Source: Treponema sp. (GTDB taxonomy: Bacteria > Spirochaetota > Spirochaetia > Treponematales > Treponemataceae). From it: a stretch of DNA of 57,263 bases. Numbering within the stretch: the stretch's first letter is position 1; the number at the start of each line of letters is the position of its first letter. The translations under genes were made by a program, and so were the position numbers. Where the stretch lies: the NCBI GenBank assembly GCA_017963165.1, contig JAGCTZ010000044.1, positions 1 to 57,263 of the forward strand, written 5' to 3'. The notes beneath the pieces were generated by a model. That model searched no databases. It had not been told where the DNA came from and saw only the letters and a list, made by a program, of their open reading frames with translations. Shown one piece after another: positions 17,356 through 26,211 of this stretch.

Positions 17356-18360
17356 ATGTTCTTATATATAAACTTTCCATCCTGGATTCATCCACAGATT
17401 TTTCCGGGAGTAAAAATTCTTGGGCTTTTACGCTGGTATGGGCTGATGTATGTTTTTGCCTTTGGCACAGCTTATCTGCTGCTTAAAAGGATTGCTCGAG
17501 AAGGTTTGCTCGACGGCATCAAAACAGATGGCAAAAGCTATAAAATCACAGAAGACGATTTATTCAGTTTTTTAGGAACAGGAATTCTTTTTCTGCTGAT
17601 TGGTGCAAGACTTGGTTCTACACTTATTTATGACAGAACAGGAATATATCTGCACAAGCCGTGGCTTATTTTCTGGCCTTTTGATGGCAACGGAAATTAC
17701 ACAGGTTTTGCGGGAATGTCGTATCATGGCGGCTTTATAGGCGGACTTCTTGGAATGATAGTCTGGTGCAAGCGCCACAAGCAGCCTGTAATGCGCTGGA
17801 TTGATGCAATGGTATGCTGTATTCCTTTGGGCTACACCTTTGGACGATTAGGAAACTTTTTGAACGGAGAACTCTACGGACGTGTAACAACAGCTCCATG
17901 GGGAATGGTTTTTCCTGCAGCAGAAACTTTTTCTTCTTCGCTCCAATGGGTTCAGGATATGGCAGCAAAAATAGGAATGGATATTTCGAGCATAAGACTT
18001 GTAAACCTTCCACGTCATCCGAGCCAGCTTTACGAAGCTTTTTTTGAAGGCATTGTTCTTTGGACAATTATCTGGCTTATCCGCAAGCATAAAAAATTCG
18101 ACGGATTATTGGCAGGTGTTTATACATCCGGCTACGGTATTTTCCGCTTCTTTATAGAATACTTTAGAGAGCCTGATGAAGAAATAGGCTTTATATTTGG
18201 CGACAAAACTGCAAACATCTACGAAAACGTTTCTCTTACAAACTTTTCTACGGGTCAGCTTTTGTGCTTCATTATGATTCTTGGGGGAATATTACTTGCC
18301 CTCATTGGCTATTTTTTAGAGAAGAAAAACCAGAAATCTGCCGATAATAAAAAAAGGTAG
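17356..18360 (+). CDS. lgt: prolipoprotein diacylglyceryl transferase
   Basis: A 334-residue inner-membrane enzyme that moves a diacylglyceryl group from phosphatidylglycerol to the lipobox Cys of prolipoproteins, the first step in making the lipoproteins of this window. Family signatures are clear: LRWYGLMYVFAF, the MSYHGGFIGGLLG loop, GRLGNFLNGELYGRVT, RHPSQLYEAFFEG and YGIFRFFIEYFREPDE. About seven membrane helices are predicted, with a slightly long soluble insert near 50-70. GAGG lies 7 nt before the ATG. A lipoprotein gene follows 8 nt after its stop, so an operon is likely. Confidence 0.97.
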   Translation: MFLYINFPSWIHPQIFPGVKILGLLRWYGLMYVFAFGTAYLLLKRIAREGLLDGIKTDGKSYKITEDDLFSFLGTGILFLLIGARLGSTLIYDRTGIYLHKPWLIFWPFDGNGNYTGFAGMSYHGGFIGGLLGMIVWCKRHKQPVMRWIDAMVCCIPLGYTFGRLGNFLNGELYGRVTTAPWGMVFPAAETFSSSLQWVQDMAAKIGMDISSIRLVNLPRHPSQLYEAFFEGIVLWTIIWLIRKHKKFDGLLAGVYTSGYGIFRFFIEYFREPDEEIGFIFGDKTANIYENVSLTNFSTGQLLCFIMILGGILLALIGYFLEKKNQKSADNKKR

Positions 18361-18368
18361 GTGTTTCT

Positions 18369-19253
18369 ATGAAAAAAACATATATTTCTCATTTTATTGT
18401 TTTAACACTTTTTGCAGCTCTTTTTATGTCAGTATTTTTTACAGGCTGTGATTTTAATCTTGGCGAAAATAAGTATCTGGACAGACCAGACGTTTCTGTC
18501 TCTGCAGATGGAAAGAGTTTCTTGATTACAGGCTCTTATATCAGCAAGTCAACAACATCAATCACTATTTACAGACAAAATGTCCGCGATACAGGAAAAC
18601 CAATTGAACGTGTTGCCGTTCTTTTCCCGGAAGGTGATGAAGACAAAGGAAATCAGACTTATAGGTATTTTGATGAACGCATACAAGCAAATCAAGAATA
18701 TCGTTACTATGTAAGATTTACAGATAAGAACGGAGAACGAAATCGAACAGAATGGTCTAAAAGTAAACCTTCTAATGGATTTGGCGCCGATTCTACAAAT
18801 CAACTTACATATAATATAACTAATTGCAACTATAAATTTGATGAAGCAAATATGACCTTGACGCTTAATACAGATACTCCTTTAACATTCCCAAACAATA
18901 CCGCTACAATAATAACTGATATCTCAAATTATATGCCGGCACTTGTTTTCCAGAACGGTGATAAAATACAGACATTTGTACTTCCAGGTCAAAGCCCTAA
19001 TAATACAAAACTAATTTCTCTTAGAGAACTTCTACCTCAGGAATTCTTTAATACTGATATTGTCCTGCTTGGAATTGTAGGTCAAAAAACAGAAAAGAAC
19101 TCCAGCAATGTTCTTAAAAGTGTTTCCTGGACAAATATTGCACCTATAAAGGTTACAACCCCGAAAGGTCGGGCTCTTTCATCAATCCGTCTAAACCTCG
19201 AATTTGGACAGGCCGGAATTGATTATTCAACAACAAGCGATAACGAAAACTAA
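18369..19253 (+). CDS. lipoprotein of unknown function
   Basis: A 294-residue lipoprotein: a signal peptide with hydrophobic core LTLFAALFMSVFF, then lipobox FTGC. The mature part contains a fibronectin-III-like beta domain (roughly 35-135: SVSADGKSFLITGSYISKSTTSITIYR, then YRYYVRFTDKNGERNRTEWSK) and a second beta-rich section to about 250. No enzymatic residues are evident. AGGTG precedes its ATG. It lies downstream of lgt and 18 nt upstream of the RNA methyltransferase gene, so it is probably part of a five-gene run ending with glpK. It may be a surface or periplasmic binding protein. Confidence 0.75.
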   Translation: MKKTYISHFIVLTLFAALFMSVFFTGCDFNLGENKYLDRPDVSVSADGKSFLITGSYISKSTTSITIYRQNVRDTGKPIERVAVLFPEGDEDKGNQTYRYFDERIQANQEYRYYVRFTDKNGERNRTEWSKSKPSNGFGADSTNQLTYNITNCNYKFDEANMTLTLNTDTPLTFPNNTATIITDISNYMPALVFQNGDKIQTFVLPGQSPNNTKLISLRELLPQEFFNTDIVLLGIVGQKTEKNSSNVLKSVSWTNIAPIKVTTPKGRALSSIRLNLEFGQAGIDYSTTSDNEN

Positions 19254-19271
19254 AAGGAACAAATAACCTCG

Positions 19272-20432
19272 ATGAATACTTTGGTTGCACTTTGTGCCGT
19301 GGGTGCAGAAAAAATACTTGGCAACGAAATTAAACATCTCGGTTATAAGCTTGTGTCTAACGCACCGGGAAGAGTAAGTTTTTCCGGTGATGATGACGCA
19401 TTATTCCGCGCAAATCTGTGTCTTCGTACTGCAGACCGCGTATATCTACAGCTTGCAGAATATCCTGCTTTTAATTTTGATGAACTTTACGATGGAACCT
19501 ACAGCATTGCCTGGCAGGATTTCTTAAAAAAAGATTCACGCATTGTTGTAGACAAGGTCCGCAGCTATAAATCAAAGCTTAATTCGGAGCATTCAGTTCA
19601 GGGAATAGTTCACAAAGCAATTTATTCAAAATGCGGTGATGTGTGGCATATGAATTCCATGCCCGAAACAGGTGAACAAAGCGACATCCGTGTTTATATA
19701 GATGAAAACAAAGTTCTTATTCTTCTTGATCTTTCGGGACTTCCACTTCATAAGCGCGGCTACAGAACAGATGGCGGCATTGCACCTTTGCGCGAAACTC
19801 TTGCCGCCACCCTTTTACAGGAAATGATGTGGAGAAGAAAAACACCTCTGCACGATCCATTCTGCGGTTCGGGAACAATTGCAATAGAAGCAACTCTTTA
19901 TGCATTTAACGTTGCTCCAGGCTTTGGCCGACGCTTTGCTTTAGAAAATCTGCCAATTTATAATAGTGAACACGCACAAAAAATCAGGGAACAGGAAGCT
20001 TCGCAAATCCGTACAGATGTAGAAGTTCGAATTACCGGAAGCGACATAGATGTAGCTGCTGTTGAACGTTCCAAAAAGAATGCCGAATATGCCTGTGTAA
20101 TGGCAGGACGGGCACTTAAATCAATTGGAATAAGCTCACATATTCCGCGACCAGACTTTATTCAATCCGATTTTGCAAATCTTGAAGCCCCTTACGAAAC
20201 AGGACTTCTTTTGTGCAATCCTCCATACGGTGAACGTCTTGGAGATGAAGAACAGGCTGCCGAGCTTTACAAAAAGATGGACTCGCTCTGGATTGATTTT
20301 CCAGGCTGGGACATTGGTGTAATCACCTCGCACGACAGCTTCCTTGACAATTTTGGGCACAAAACCGGCAATATAAAGGCACTTAAAGCCGGAAATTTAG
20401 ATACAAAGTTTTATATATTTAAGAGAGGGTAA
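19272..20432 (+). CDS. THUMP-domain class I RNA methyltransferase (RlmL N-domain/YpsC family)
   Basis: A 386-residue S-adenosylmethionine-dependent methyltransferase. Residues 1-160 contain a ferredoxin-like/THUMP RNA-binding region (NTLVALCAVGAEKILGNEI, VDKVRSYKSKLNSEHSVQGIVHKAI), and the rest is a Rossmann catalytic domain with LHDPFCGSGTIAIEAT and the catalytic LLCNPPYGERLG motif for N2-guanine methylation. By family it modifies 23S rRNA at a guanine matching the RlmL m2G2445 site. It is co-directional with the TetR gene, which begins 1 nt after its stop. Confidence 0.88.
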   Translation: MNTLVALCAVGAEKILGNEIKHLGYKLVSNAPGRVSFSGDDDALFRANLCLRTADRVYLQLAEYPAFNFDELYDGTYSIAWQDFLKKDSRIVVDKVRSYKSKLNSEHSVQGIVHKAIYSKCGDVWHMNSMPETGEQSDIRVYIDENKVLILLDLSGLPLHKRGYRTDGGIAPLRETLAATLLQEMMWRRKTPLHDPFCGSGTIAIEATLYAFNVAPGFGRRFALENLPIYNSEHAQKIREQEASQIRTDVEVRITGSDIDVAAVERSKKNAEYACVMAGRALKSIGISSHIPRPDFIQSDFANLEAPYETGLLLCNPPYGERLGDEEQAAELYKKMDSLWIDFPGWDIGVITSHDSFLDNFGHKTGNIKALKAGNLDTKFYIFKRG

Positions 20433-20433
20433 T

Positions 20434-21030
20434 ATGGCAATTGTAGTAGAACACGATAAACGACGACATGATATTCTTGAGCGTTCTCTTGATGTTTTTG
20501 CAACCGAAGGTTATGAAGACACAACCTTTCAAAAAATAGCAGATTCTTGTGGTGTTACCCGCACTACCCTATATATTTATTTTGACAACAAAAAAGATAT
20601 CTTTATTGGCAGTCTTAAACAGATTCTGATTGCAATGGAGATGGATTTAAATACAATTATTGATGATGAAAGCTTGAGTGCTCACGATGCACTTTATAAG
20701 ATGGTTAATCTTATAATTGATTATTGTGAACAAAACCTTAAGCTGTTTAATGTACTTCATGCTTATCTTTTGCAGCTCAAAAAAGCTCACGAAAATCCAA
20801 CCGAAAAAATTAACCGCCGAATTATCCGCCTGCGCCATCTTTTAAGCACAGTTATCATCCGCGGAATAAAAACAGGCGAATTTAAAAAGGATTTGAACGT
20901 ACATTCTGTTGTAGAGCTTATTTATATCCTTGTAGAATCTTCAATCTTCCGCATTGCCGTACTGGAAGCGCAGGATTTGTCCGAAGTAAGAAAAGCCGTT
21001 GCACCGGCAATAGATGGATTGGTACAGTAA
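20434..21030 (+). CDS. TetR/AcrR-family transcriptional regulator
   Basis: A 198-residue regulator with the canonical N-terminal helix-turn-helix (RRHDILERSLDVFATEGYEDTTFQKIADSCGVTRTTLYIYFDNKKDIF, about 7-55) and a helical ligand-binding half from about 60. TetR proteins bind palindromic operators as dimers and release DNA on ligand binding. The ligand and target are not known. Position directly before glpK suggests it may influence glycerol or lipid use, but it is also tightly joined to the methyltransferase upstream. GAGGG sits just before the ATG. Confidence 0.92.
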   Translation: MAIVVEHDKRRHDILERSLDVFATEGYEDTTFQKIADSCGVTRTTLYIYFDNKKDIFIGSLKQILIAMEMDLNTIIDDESLSAHDALYKMVNLIIDYCEQNLKLFNVLHAYLLQLKKAHENPTEKINRRIIRLRHLLSTVIIRGIKTGEFKKDLNVHSVVELIYILVESSIFRIAVLEAQDLSEVRKAVAPAIDGLVQ

Positions 21031-21045
21031 CCAAGGAGACACCTC

Positions 21046-22536
21046 ATGCAAAAATTTATCCTGGCCTTAGATCAGGGCACCACTTCAAGCCGTGCCGTGG
21101 TATTTAACAAAAATGTAGAAAAAATTGCTGTAGCACAGCGAGAATTTCAGCAGTACTTTCCAAAACCGGGATGGGTCGAGCATAATCCCGAAGATATTTT
21201 TATAAGCCAGCTTTCTGTAATGAAAGAAGCCGTAATGAAGGCCGACCTTTCACCGGATCAGATAGAAGCCGTTGGCATTACAAACCAGCGCGAAACAGTA
21301 ATTTTGTGGGATAAAAACACAGGAAAGCCCGTATACAACGCAATTGTATGGCAGTGCCGCCGTACCGCAGACATGGCCGACAAGCTTATTGCAGATGGAA
21401 AAGGCGAAATGATTCGTGCCAAAACAGGCCTTTTACCAGATGCTTACTTTAGCGGTACAAAAATCAAATGGATTTTAGAAAACATTCCTGGCGTTCGTGC
21501 TCGTGCAGAAAAAGGCGAAATCCTTGCAGGAACAGTAGATACCTGGCTTACCTGGCGTTTGTCTGGCCGTAAAGCTCACGTAACAGATTACACCAACGCA
21601 AGCCGCACAATGCTTTTTAATATTCATACATTAGAATGGGATGAAGAGCTTCTGCAGCTGCTCGACATTCCACGCTGCATTCTGCCAGAAGTAAAAGATT
21701 CCAGTGCAATTTATGCCATAACGGACAAATCAATCTGTGGTTTTGAAGCTCCAATTGCTTCTATGATTGGTGACCAGCAGGCAGCACTTTTTGGCCAGGC
21801 TTGTTTTAACAAAGGCGATGTAAAATCAACTTACGGAACAGGTTGTTTTATGCTTATGAACACCGGGGACAAGCCTGTAGATTCAAAGCACAAGCTGCTT
21901 ACAACAATTGCTCTTGGTCTTAACGGAAAGATTGAATATGCACTCGAAGGAAGTGTATTTATAGGCGGCGCACTTATCAAATGGCTGCGCGACCAGCTTG
22001 GCATAATTAACACGGCAAACGACGTAAATATTCTGGCTGCAACAGTTCCAGATTCAAATGGCGTAATAATTGTTCCTGCCTTTACAGGACTTGGTGCACC
22101 TTATTGGGATTCATACGCACGTGGAACAATTGTTGGCCTTACACGTGGCGCAAATAAAGCACATATCTGTCGTGCCGCGCTGGAAGCAATTGCTTTCCAG
22201 GTAAAGGACGAGCTTGACTGTATGAAGGAAGATTCCGGCATTCAAATTGCAAGTCTTAAGGTCGATGGTGGAGCCTGCGTAAGCAACCTTATGATGCAGT
22301 TCCAGGCAGACATTTTGAACACAGCAGTTTATCGCCCCGAAAACACAGAAACAACAGTTACAGGTGCCGCATTCCTAGCCGGCCTTGCAACAGGTTACTG
22401 GAGTTCCCGCGACGAAATCAAAAAAGTCTGGAAAATCAACGCCATTTTTGAACCAAACATGGACACCGAAGAACGAAAAACCCGCTACGCACAATGGCAG
22501 CGGGCTGTTGAAAGATCTAAGAGCTGGAATGTATAA
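21046..22536 (+). CDS. glpK: glycerol kinase
   Basis: A 496-residue FGGY-family kinase, the normal GlpK length. It phosphorylates glycerol to glycerol 3-phosphate. Seen are the ATP-binding start [16 protein letters not shown], the EHNPEDIF and [14 protein letters not shown] blocks, [30 protein letters not shown] and the FGGY-like stretch [25 protein letters not shown] lies 9 nt before the ATG. No glpF or glpD lies beside it, so glycerol may enter through a facilitator elsewhere or diffuse. Confidence 0.97.
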   Translation: MQKFILALDQGTTSSRAVVFNKNVEKIAVAQREFQQYFPKPGWVEHNPEDIFISQLSVMKEAVMKADLSPDQIEAVGITNQRETVILWDKNTGKPVYNAIVWQCRRTADMADKLIADGKGEMIRAKTGLLPDAYFSGTKIKWILENIPGVRARAEKGEILAGTVDTWLTWRLSGRKAHVTDYTNASRTMLFNIHTLEWDEELLQLLDIPRCILPEVKDSSAIYAITDKSICGFEAPIASMIGDQQAALFGQACFNKGDVKSTYGTGCFMLMNTGDKPVDSKHKLLTTIALGLNGKIEYALEGSVFIGGALIKWLRDQLGIINTANDVNILAATVPDSNGVIIVPAFTGLGAPYWDSYARGTIVGLTRGANKAHICRAALEAIAFQVKDELDCMKEDSGIQIASLKVDGGACVSNLMMQFQADILNTAVYRPENTETTVTGAAFLAGLATGYWSSRDEIKKVWKINAIFEPNMDTEERKTRYAQWQRAVERSKSWNV

Positions 22537-22538
22537 CA

Positions 22539-22555
22539 GGGCCTGTCGAAGGCCC
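22539..22555. terminator. hairpin GGGCCT-GTCGA-AGGCCC between convergent genes
   Basis: A perfect 6-bp GC-rich stem with a 5-nt loop lies 3 nt after the glpK stop and 12 nt from the leucine-rich-repeat gene's stop. The loop GTCGA suggests it derives from the dispersed palindromic repeat. There is no long T tract, so intrinsic termination is uncertain. Confidence 0.5.
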
Positions 22556-22566
22556 ACAAAACAATG

Positions 22567-25500
22567 TCATTCCGTACAAATCAAATCCCAATAATTTTTC
22601 CAGCGTGGTGATGTCTTGTACTGCTCATAATATTCCTGCGGAACAATAATCTTTTTGAGCTTAGGACAATTTTCAAAGCTGTCCGGCTTAGCTACATGGA
22701 AAGTTGTATCTCCAATCGTTACTGTTGTAAGCGATGAACACCCCTTAAAAGCGCGCGCTTCAATATCACTGTCAAGAACGACTGTTTCAAGATATTTATT
22801 GTTTTCGGCAAAACCTGCTGGAATAAGACTGTAGCCGTGGTCATAGACATTGGCTATAACCCATTCAGAATACTCTCGATATCTAACTTCCTTGTAGACA
22901 GGAATTGGAATTATTAAATTTTTTATACCTAATCCAGAAATATTTACAAAATTATAGATAAGATTTAATGAATCTATAACAGCACTTGTATTTGGAAATG
23001 CCAGTACCCATTGTTCATCCGTTATATCTTGTAATCTGTTCTTTATAAGCTTCAGAATATTATCGTTTCCGTCAAAACTATTATTTTCAAAAACTATTGT
23101 TTCTATAGAATCAGATATATTAAAAGTTGTTATATTGTTGCAGTTATAAAAGCAATGTGCTCCGAAAGTCAAAGAATTATCATAATCACTATCCTCTTCT
23201 TCATCATCTTCGATTAAGACAGTCTTTAGATTTATACAATTACTAAGACTTTCTGCTTCAATTATACCAGAATGCGAATCGTACAATGTATAAATTACCT
23301 TCTCGAGAGAAGTACAATCTTTAAATGCTTCTCGACCTACTTTGCCGGTAAAACTGATTTCTTTAAGATTGTTACATCCTGCAAAAATTCCCACCGGAGG
23401 ATTCTTAATTTCACCGGTTACTTTTGTAAGCCCACTACATTTATAGAACGCATAATCGTAATATTCACAGTTAATCAATTTTAACTCAAAAGGAATATCA
23501 AACCCTTCTTTACCCATAAAATAACTTGATATATAACAAGAATCCATAGTTATTTTCTTTAATGCGCTGCAACCTGTAAATGGTTCTCGCTCAAAACTGT
23601 AATAAGTTGAATCTGGACCTCGATAATATATTTCCTCTAACTTAACACAATTACGCATTGCTCCAGGTATGAACAACCCTTGACTTCCTAGAGAAATAGT
23701 TTTCAAATTTTCGCAATTGTTCAGTTCACCCAATAAATAAGCAGAATTTCCTACGCACAATGTTGTTAACGCAGTAAAATTATTAAAATTGACAGAGACA
23801 TAATGCGCTTTTGAAATATCAATTTCTTTTATTATATTATTTGCATCAAAAACATCTGCACATGTATCAATGATATAATCATATACTCCTACAGATACAA
23901 TATAACGAGGATCTACAACTGCATCTAACGAATGTCCTCCGTCTTCACTAATTACACTACATCCATCTTCAAATGTAAGATTCTCTAGAGAACAGCCTGC
24001 AAAAGCATTTTCATACAGTTTATACAGAATACCACTTTGAAATGTAAATTCTTTAATTGCTGTTTTATAAAAAGCATATGGACCTATTTCAAAGGATCCT
24101 TCATGCAGAATTCCTCCTCCGCTCCATGGATTTCTAAGTTCTGTTTCACTAACTCTTTCATACGTTACAGTTTCTGTATTTGGGAATGTCATCTGGCGTA
24201 AATTTGTACAACCAGCAAAAGAATTTTCTCCAAATGATACATATGGACTGCTCCATTCTATTGTCTCAAGCGAAGTACAATTTTTAAAGGCATCGTTGTC
24301 TACCTTAATCTTTGCATTGCTGGAAGTATTTATTGTTATTTTCTTTAGATTCTGACAGTCACTAAATCCACCAATCAATACTTCTTGAGCATCTGGTCTA
24401 TCTATAACAAGTTCTTCAAGGTTGTTTGAAGAAAAGGCATTGGAAGAAAAATAATAACCAGATTGTACTTGTGCATTCTTTTTAAATATAATTTTTTTCA
24501 AAGAGACATCATCGTAACCCCGAGAATCAAATACTTTTGCATTAATAGTACCAGTAACAGTAAGTTCTTCTATTTTTGGAATATATAAACCACCTTCAAA
24601 ACCACCAGCGAGTTCTGTTTCCCCCTCGAACACAATTTCTTTTGCTTCTGGTAACGATATAGCACACGAAATCTTTTTAAGAGTTGCAGGAAATGTTATT
24701 TTCTGACAATTAAGCCATAACCCTCCTTTTATTTCTGTAACACTTTCAGGTACACGCCATTCTGTTTTTATACCCTGGAGCGATAATTCTCCTTCTATTT
24801 CTGTAACACTTTCAGGTAATATCAACTTTTGTAATTTTTTACATGCTATTCCAAACTTAATTACGGTTAAATCTGAAGGTAGCGTAAGATCTTCAAGTTG
24901 ATCACCCCTTATATAGAAATAATAATTATCATATGTTCCATAATTAAATTGTTTCATTTTTAGTGAAAAACCCTTTGGTAAAACAAGCTTCTTTAAATAT
25001 GGGGATACCCAATCAAAGAATTGCTGATATTTTTCCCAAGACCAGAAAACTGTACCTTCTACTAAACCTTCAACACCTTCTTCGATAATTAAATTACGAA
25101 CATTTAACCCAAATTTAAAATCATCTTCACCTTCATAAAGAGCAATATCGCATGAAACTTCTTTTACATTATAATCACCAATTTTAGCAGGAATTGTAAG
25201 ATCTGTGATTAAATATCTTCTCTCTGGTTTTATAGAAGTTATTCTTATATCTGTTTCCGACCCATTTATAAATTCATATTCAAAATCTTCTGGCTGTGAA
25301 TAAACTGTTTCGTATGGTGCATCAAAATCGTAGGTTTCTTCTTCATGAGTTTCTGTTTGTGTAGTTTTTTTCCCTTTAAATCCGCCGATTGTTGCTTTTC
25401 CGTTATTGGTTGAATAACTAAACTCATCAATATCATAAGGTTTTGTTACAGTAATTGAATAATCTGTTTTCCAAACCTTGATACCATCATCATAGATTAT

Positions 25501-26211
25501 AACTACAGTATATTCACCAAGAGGAAGTTTTTTTGTAGAAGATAAAACTTGTCCCGTAGTTTTATTAACAATGCTTATTGTATAATCTTCTATATAATTC
25601 CAATAACCTGTCCCCCGCTGAACTAATACATCCATTTCTTCCAGATTTAAAGATTCGCCTTCGGCATATTTTTTAGGTTCTGCATGTACAACAATATCTT
25701 TTACCTGTTTCTCTGGTGGAACTCCTTCGTACGGATCCTGTTCTTGTGTATTATCTTGTGTATTATCTTGTGTATTATCTTGTGGATTATCTTGCGTATT
25801 GTCTCCTGGGTTTTGCGGATTCAATACAGTTTCTTCAATTGTTAAATAAAAACTAGTTTCAAAATCCTGTTCACCTTCTTTAAATTTTACAATAATTTTT
25901 AACTGTCCGACATACTTTTTTTCAAACTTAAATCCGTTATAAATAAAAGTACCATCTTCCAGCGAAAGTGTATATTTTTTACTCTCTTTAATAGTTCCAT
26001 CAGAATATGCCACATTGATTATTAACCCATTTGAATTAAACACTTCCTGTGCTGTAATATCATAGGTATTTTTATATGGTTCAGAACCAACCGAAATACT
26101 TTCTACTGTTACAACTTCTTCTTCCTGTGGCGGATTCAATAAATCGCAGGAAGAAAAGCATAAAATTATAAATGTAATAATACTTGCAAAAAAGAATTTA
26201 TTTAATTTCAT
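22567..26211 (-). CDS. BspA-type leucine-rich-repeat lipoprotein
   Basis: A 1214-residue surface lipoprotein. The signal peptide ends FSSC, with the lipid Cys near residue 23. Residues 30-135 look like an Ig-like sandwich, followed by a (DNTQ)n linker encoded by 12-bp repeats and a second Ig-like or Bacterial-Ig region to about 270. From about 330 to the end it carries many LRR_5 units of the BspA/TpLRR type (FxxCxxLxxIxIPxxVxxIgxxAFxxCxxL), for example NCTSLETIEW and GCTNLRQMTFP. Such proteins mediate adhesion to host cells, matrix or other bacteria. Its ATG overlaps the upstream gene's TGA as ATGA and has AGGAG, so its expression should follow the phase-variable gene upstream. Confidence 0.9.
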   Translation of the reverse strand: MKLNKFFFASIITFIILCFSSCDLLNPPQEEEVVTVESISVGSEPYKNTYDITAQEVFNSNGLIINVAYSDGTIKESKKYTLSLEDGTFIYNGFKFEKKYVGQLKIIVKFKEGEQDFETSFYLTIEETVLNPQNPGDNTQDNPQDNTQDNTQDNTQEQDPYEGVPPEKQVKDIVVHAEPKKYAEGESLNLEEMDVLVQRGTGYWNYIEDYTISIVNKTTGQVLSSTKKLPLGEYTVVIIYDDGIKVWKTDYSITVTKPYDIDEFSYSTNNGKATIGGFKGKKTTQTETHEEETYDFDAPYETVYSQPEDFEYEFINGSETDIRITSIKPERRYLITDLTIPAKIGDYNVKEVSCDIALYEGEDDFKFGLNVRNLIIEEGVEGLVEGTVFWSWEKYQQFFDWVSPYLKKLVLPKGFSLKMKQFNYGTYDNYYFYIRGDQLEDLTLPSDLTVIKFGIACKKLQKLILPESVTEIEGELSLQGIKTEWRVPESVTEIKGGLWLNCQKITFPATLKKISCAISLPEAKEIVFEGETELAGGFEGGLYIPKIEELTVTGTINAKVFDSRGYDDVSLKKIIFKKNAQVQSGYYFSSNAFSSNNLEELVIDRPDAQEVLIGGFSDCQNLKKITINTSSNAKIKVDNDAFKNCTSLETIEWSSPYVSFGENSFAGCTNLRQMTFPNTETVTYERVSETELRNPWSGGGILHEGSFEIGPYAFYKTAIKEFTFQSGILYKLYENAFAGCSLENLTFEDGCSVISEDGGHSLDAVVDPRYIVSVGVYDYIIDTCADVFDANNIIKEIDISKAHYVSVNFNNFTALTTLCVGNSAYLLGELNNCENLKTISLGSQGLFIPGAMRNCVKLEEIYYRGPDSTYYSFEREPFTGCSALKKITMDSCYISSYFMGKEGFDIPFELKLINCEYYDYAFYKCSGLTKVTGEIKNPPVGIFAGCNNLKEISFTGKVGREAFKDCTSLEKVIYTLYDSHSGIIEAESLSNCINLKTVLIEDDEEEDSDYDNSLTFGAHCFYNCNNITTFNISDSIETIVFENNSFDGNDNILKLIKNRLQDITDEQWVLAFPNTSAVIDSLNLIYNFVNISGLGIKNLIIPIPVYKEVRYREYSEWVIANVYDHGYSLIPAGFAENNKYLETVVLDSDIEARAFKGCSSLTTVTIGDTTFHVAKPDSFENCPKLKKIIVPQEYYEQYKTSPRWKNYWDLICTE
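25744..25803. repeat. five tandem 12-bp units coding a DNTQ/DNPQ linker
   Basis: The units ttgtgtattatc (three perfect, two with one or two changes) lie inside the leucine-rich-repeat gene. Twelve is a multiple of three, so copy-number change would alter linker length without breaking the frame. Confidence 0.9.

Noticed and set aside
25744..25803. Tandem 12-bp repeats as a CRISPR array
   Set aside because: Units are contiguous without spacers, lie in frame in a large gene and code a low-complexity linker.
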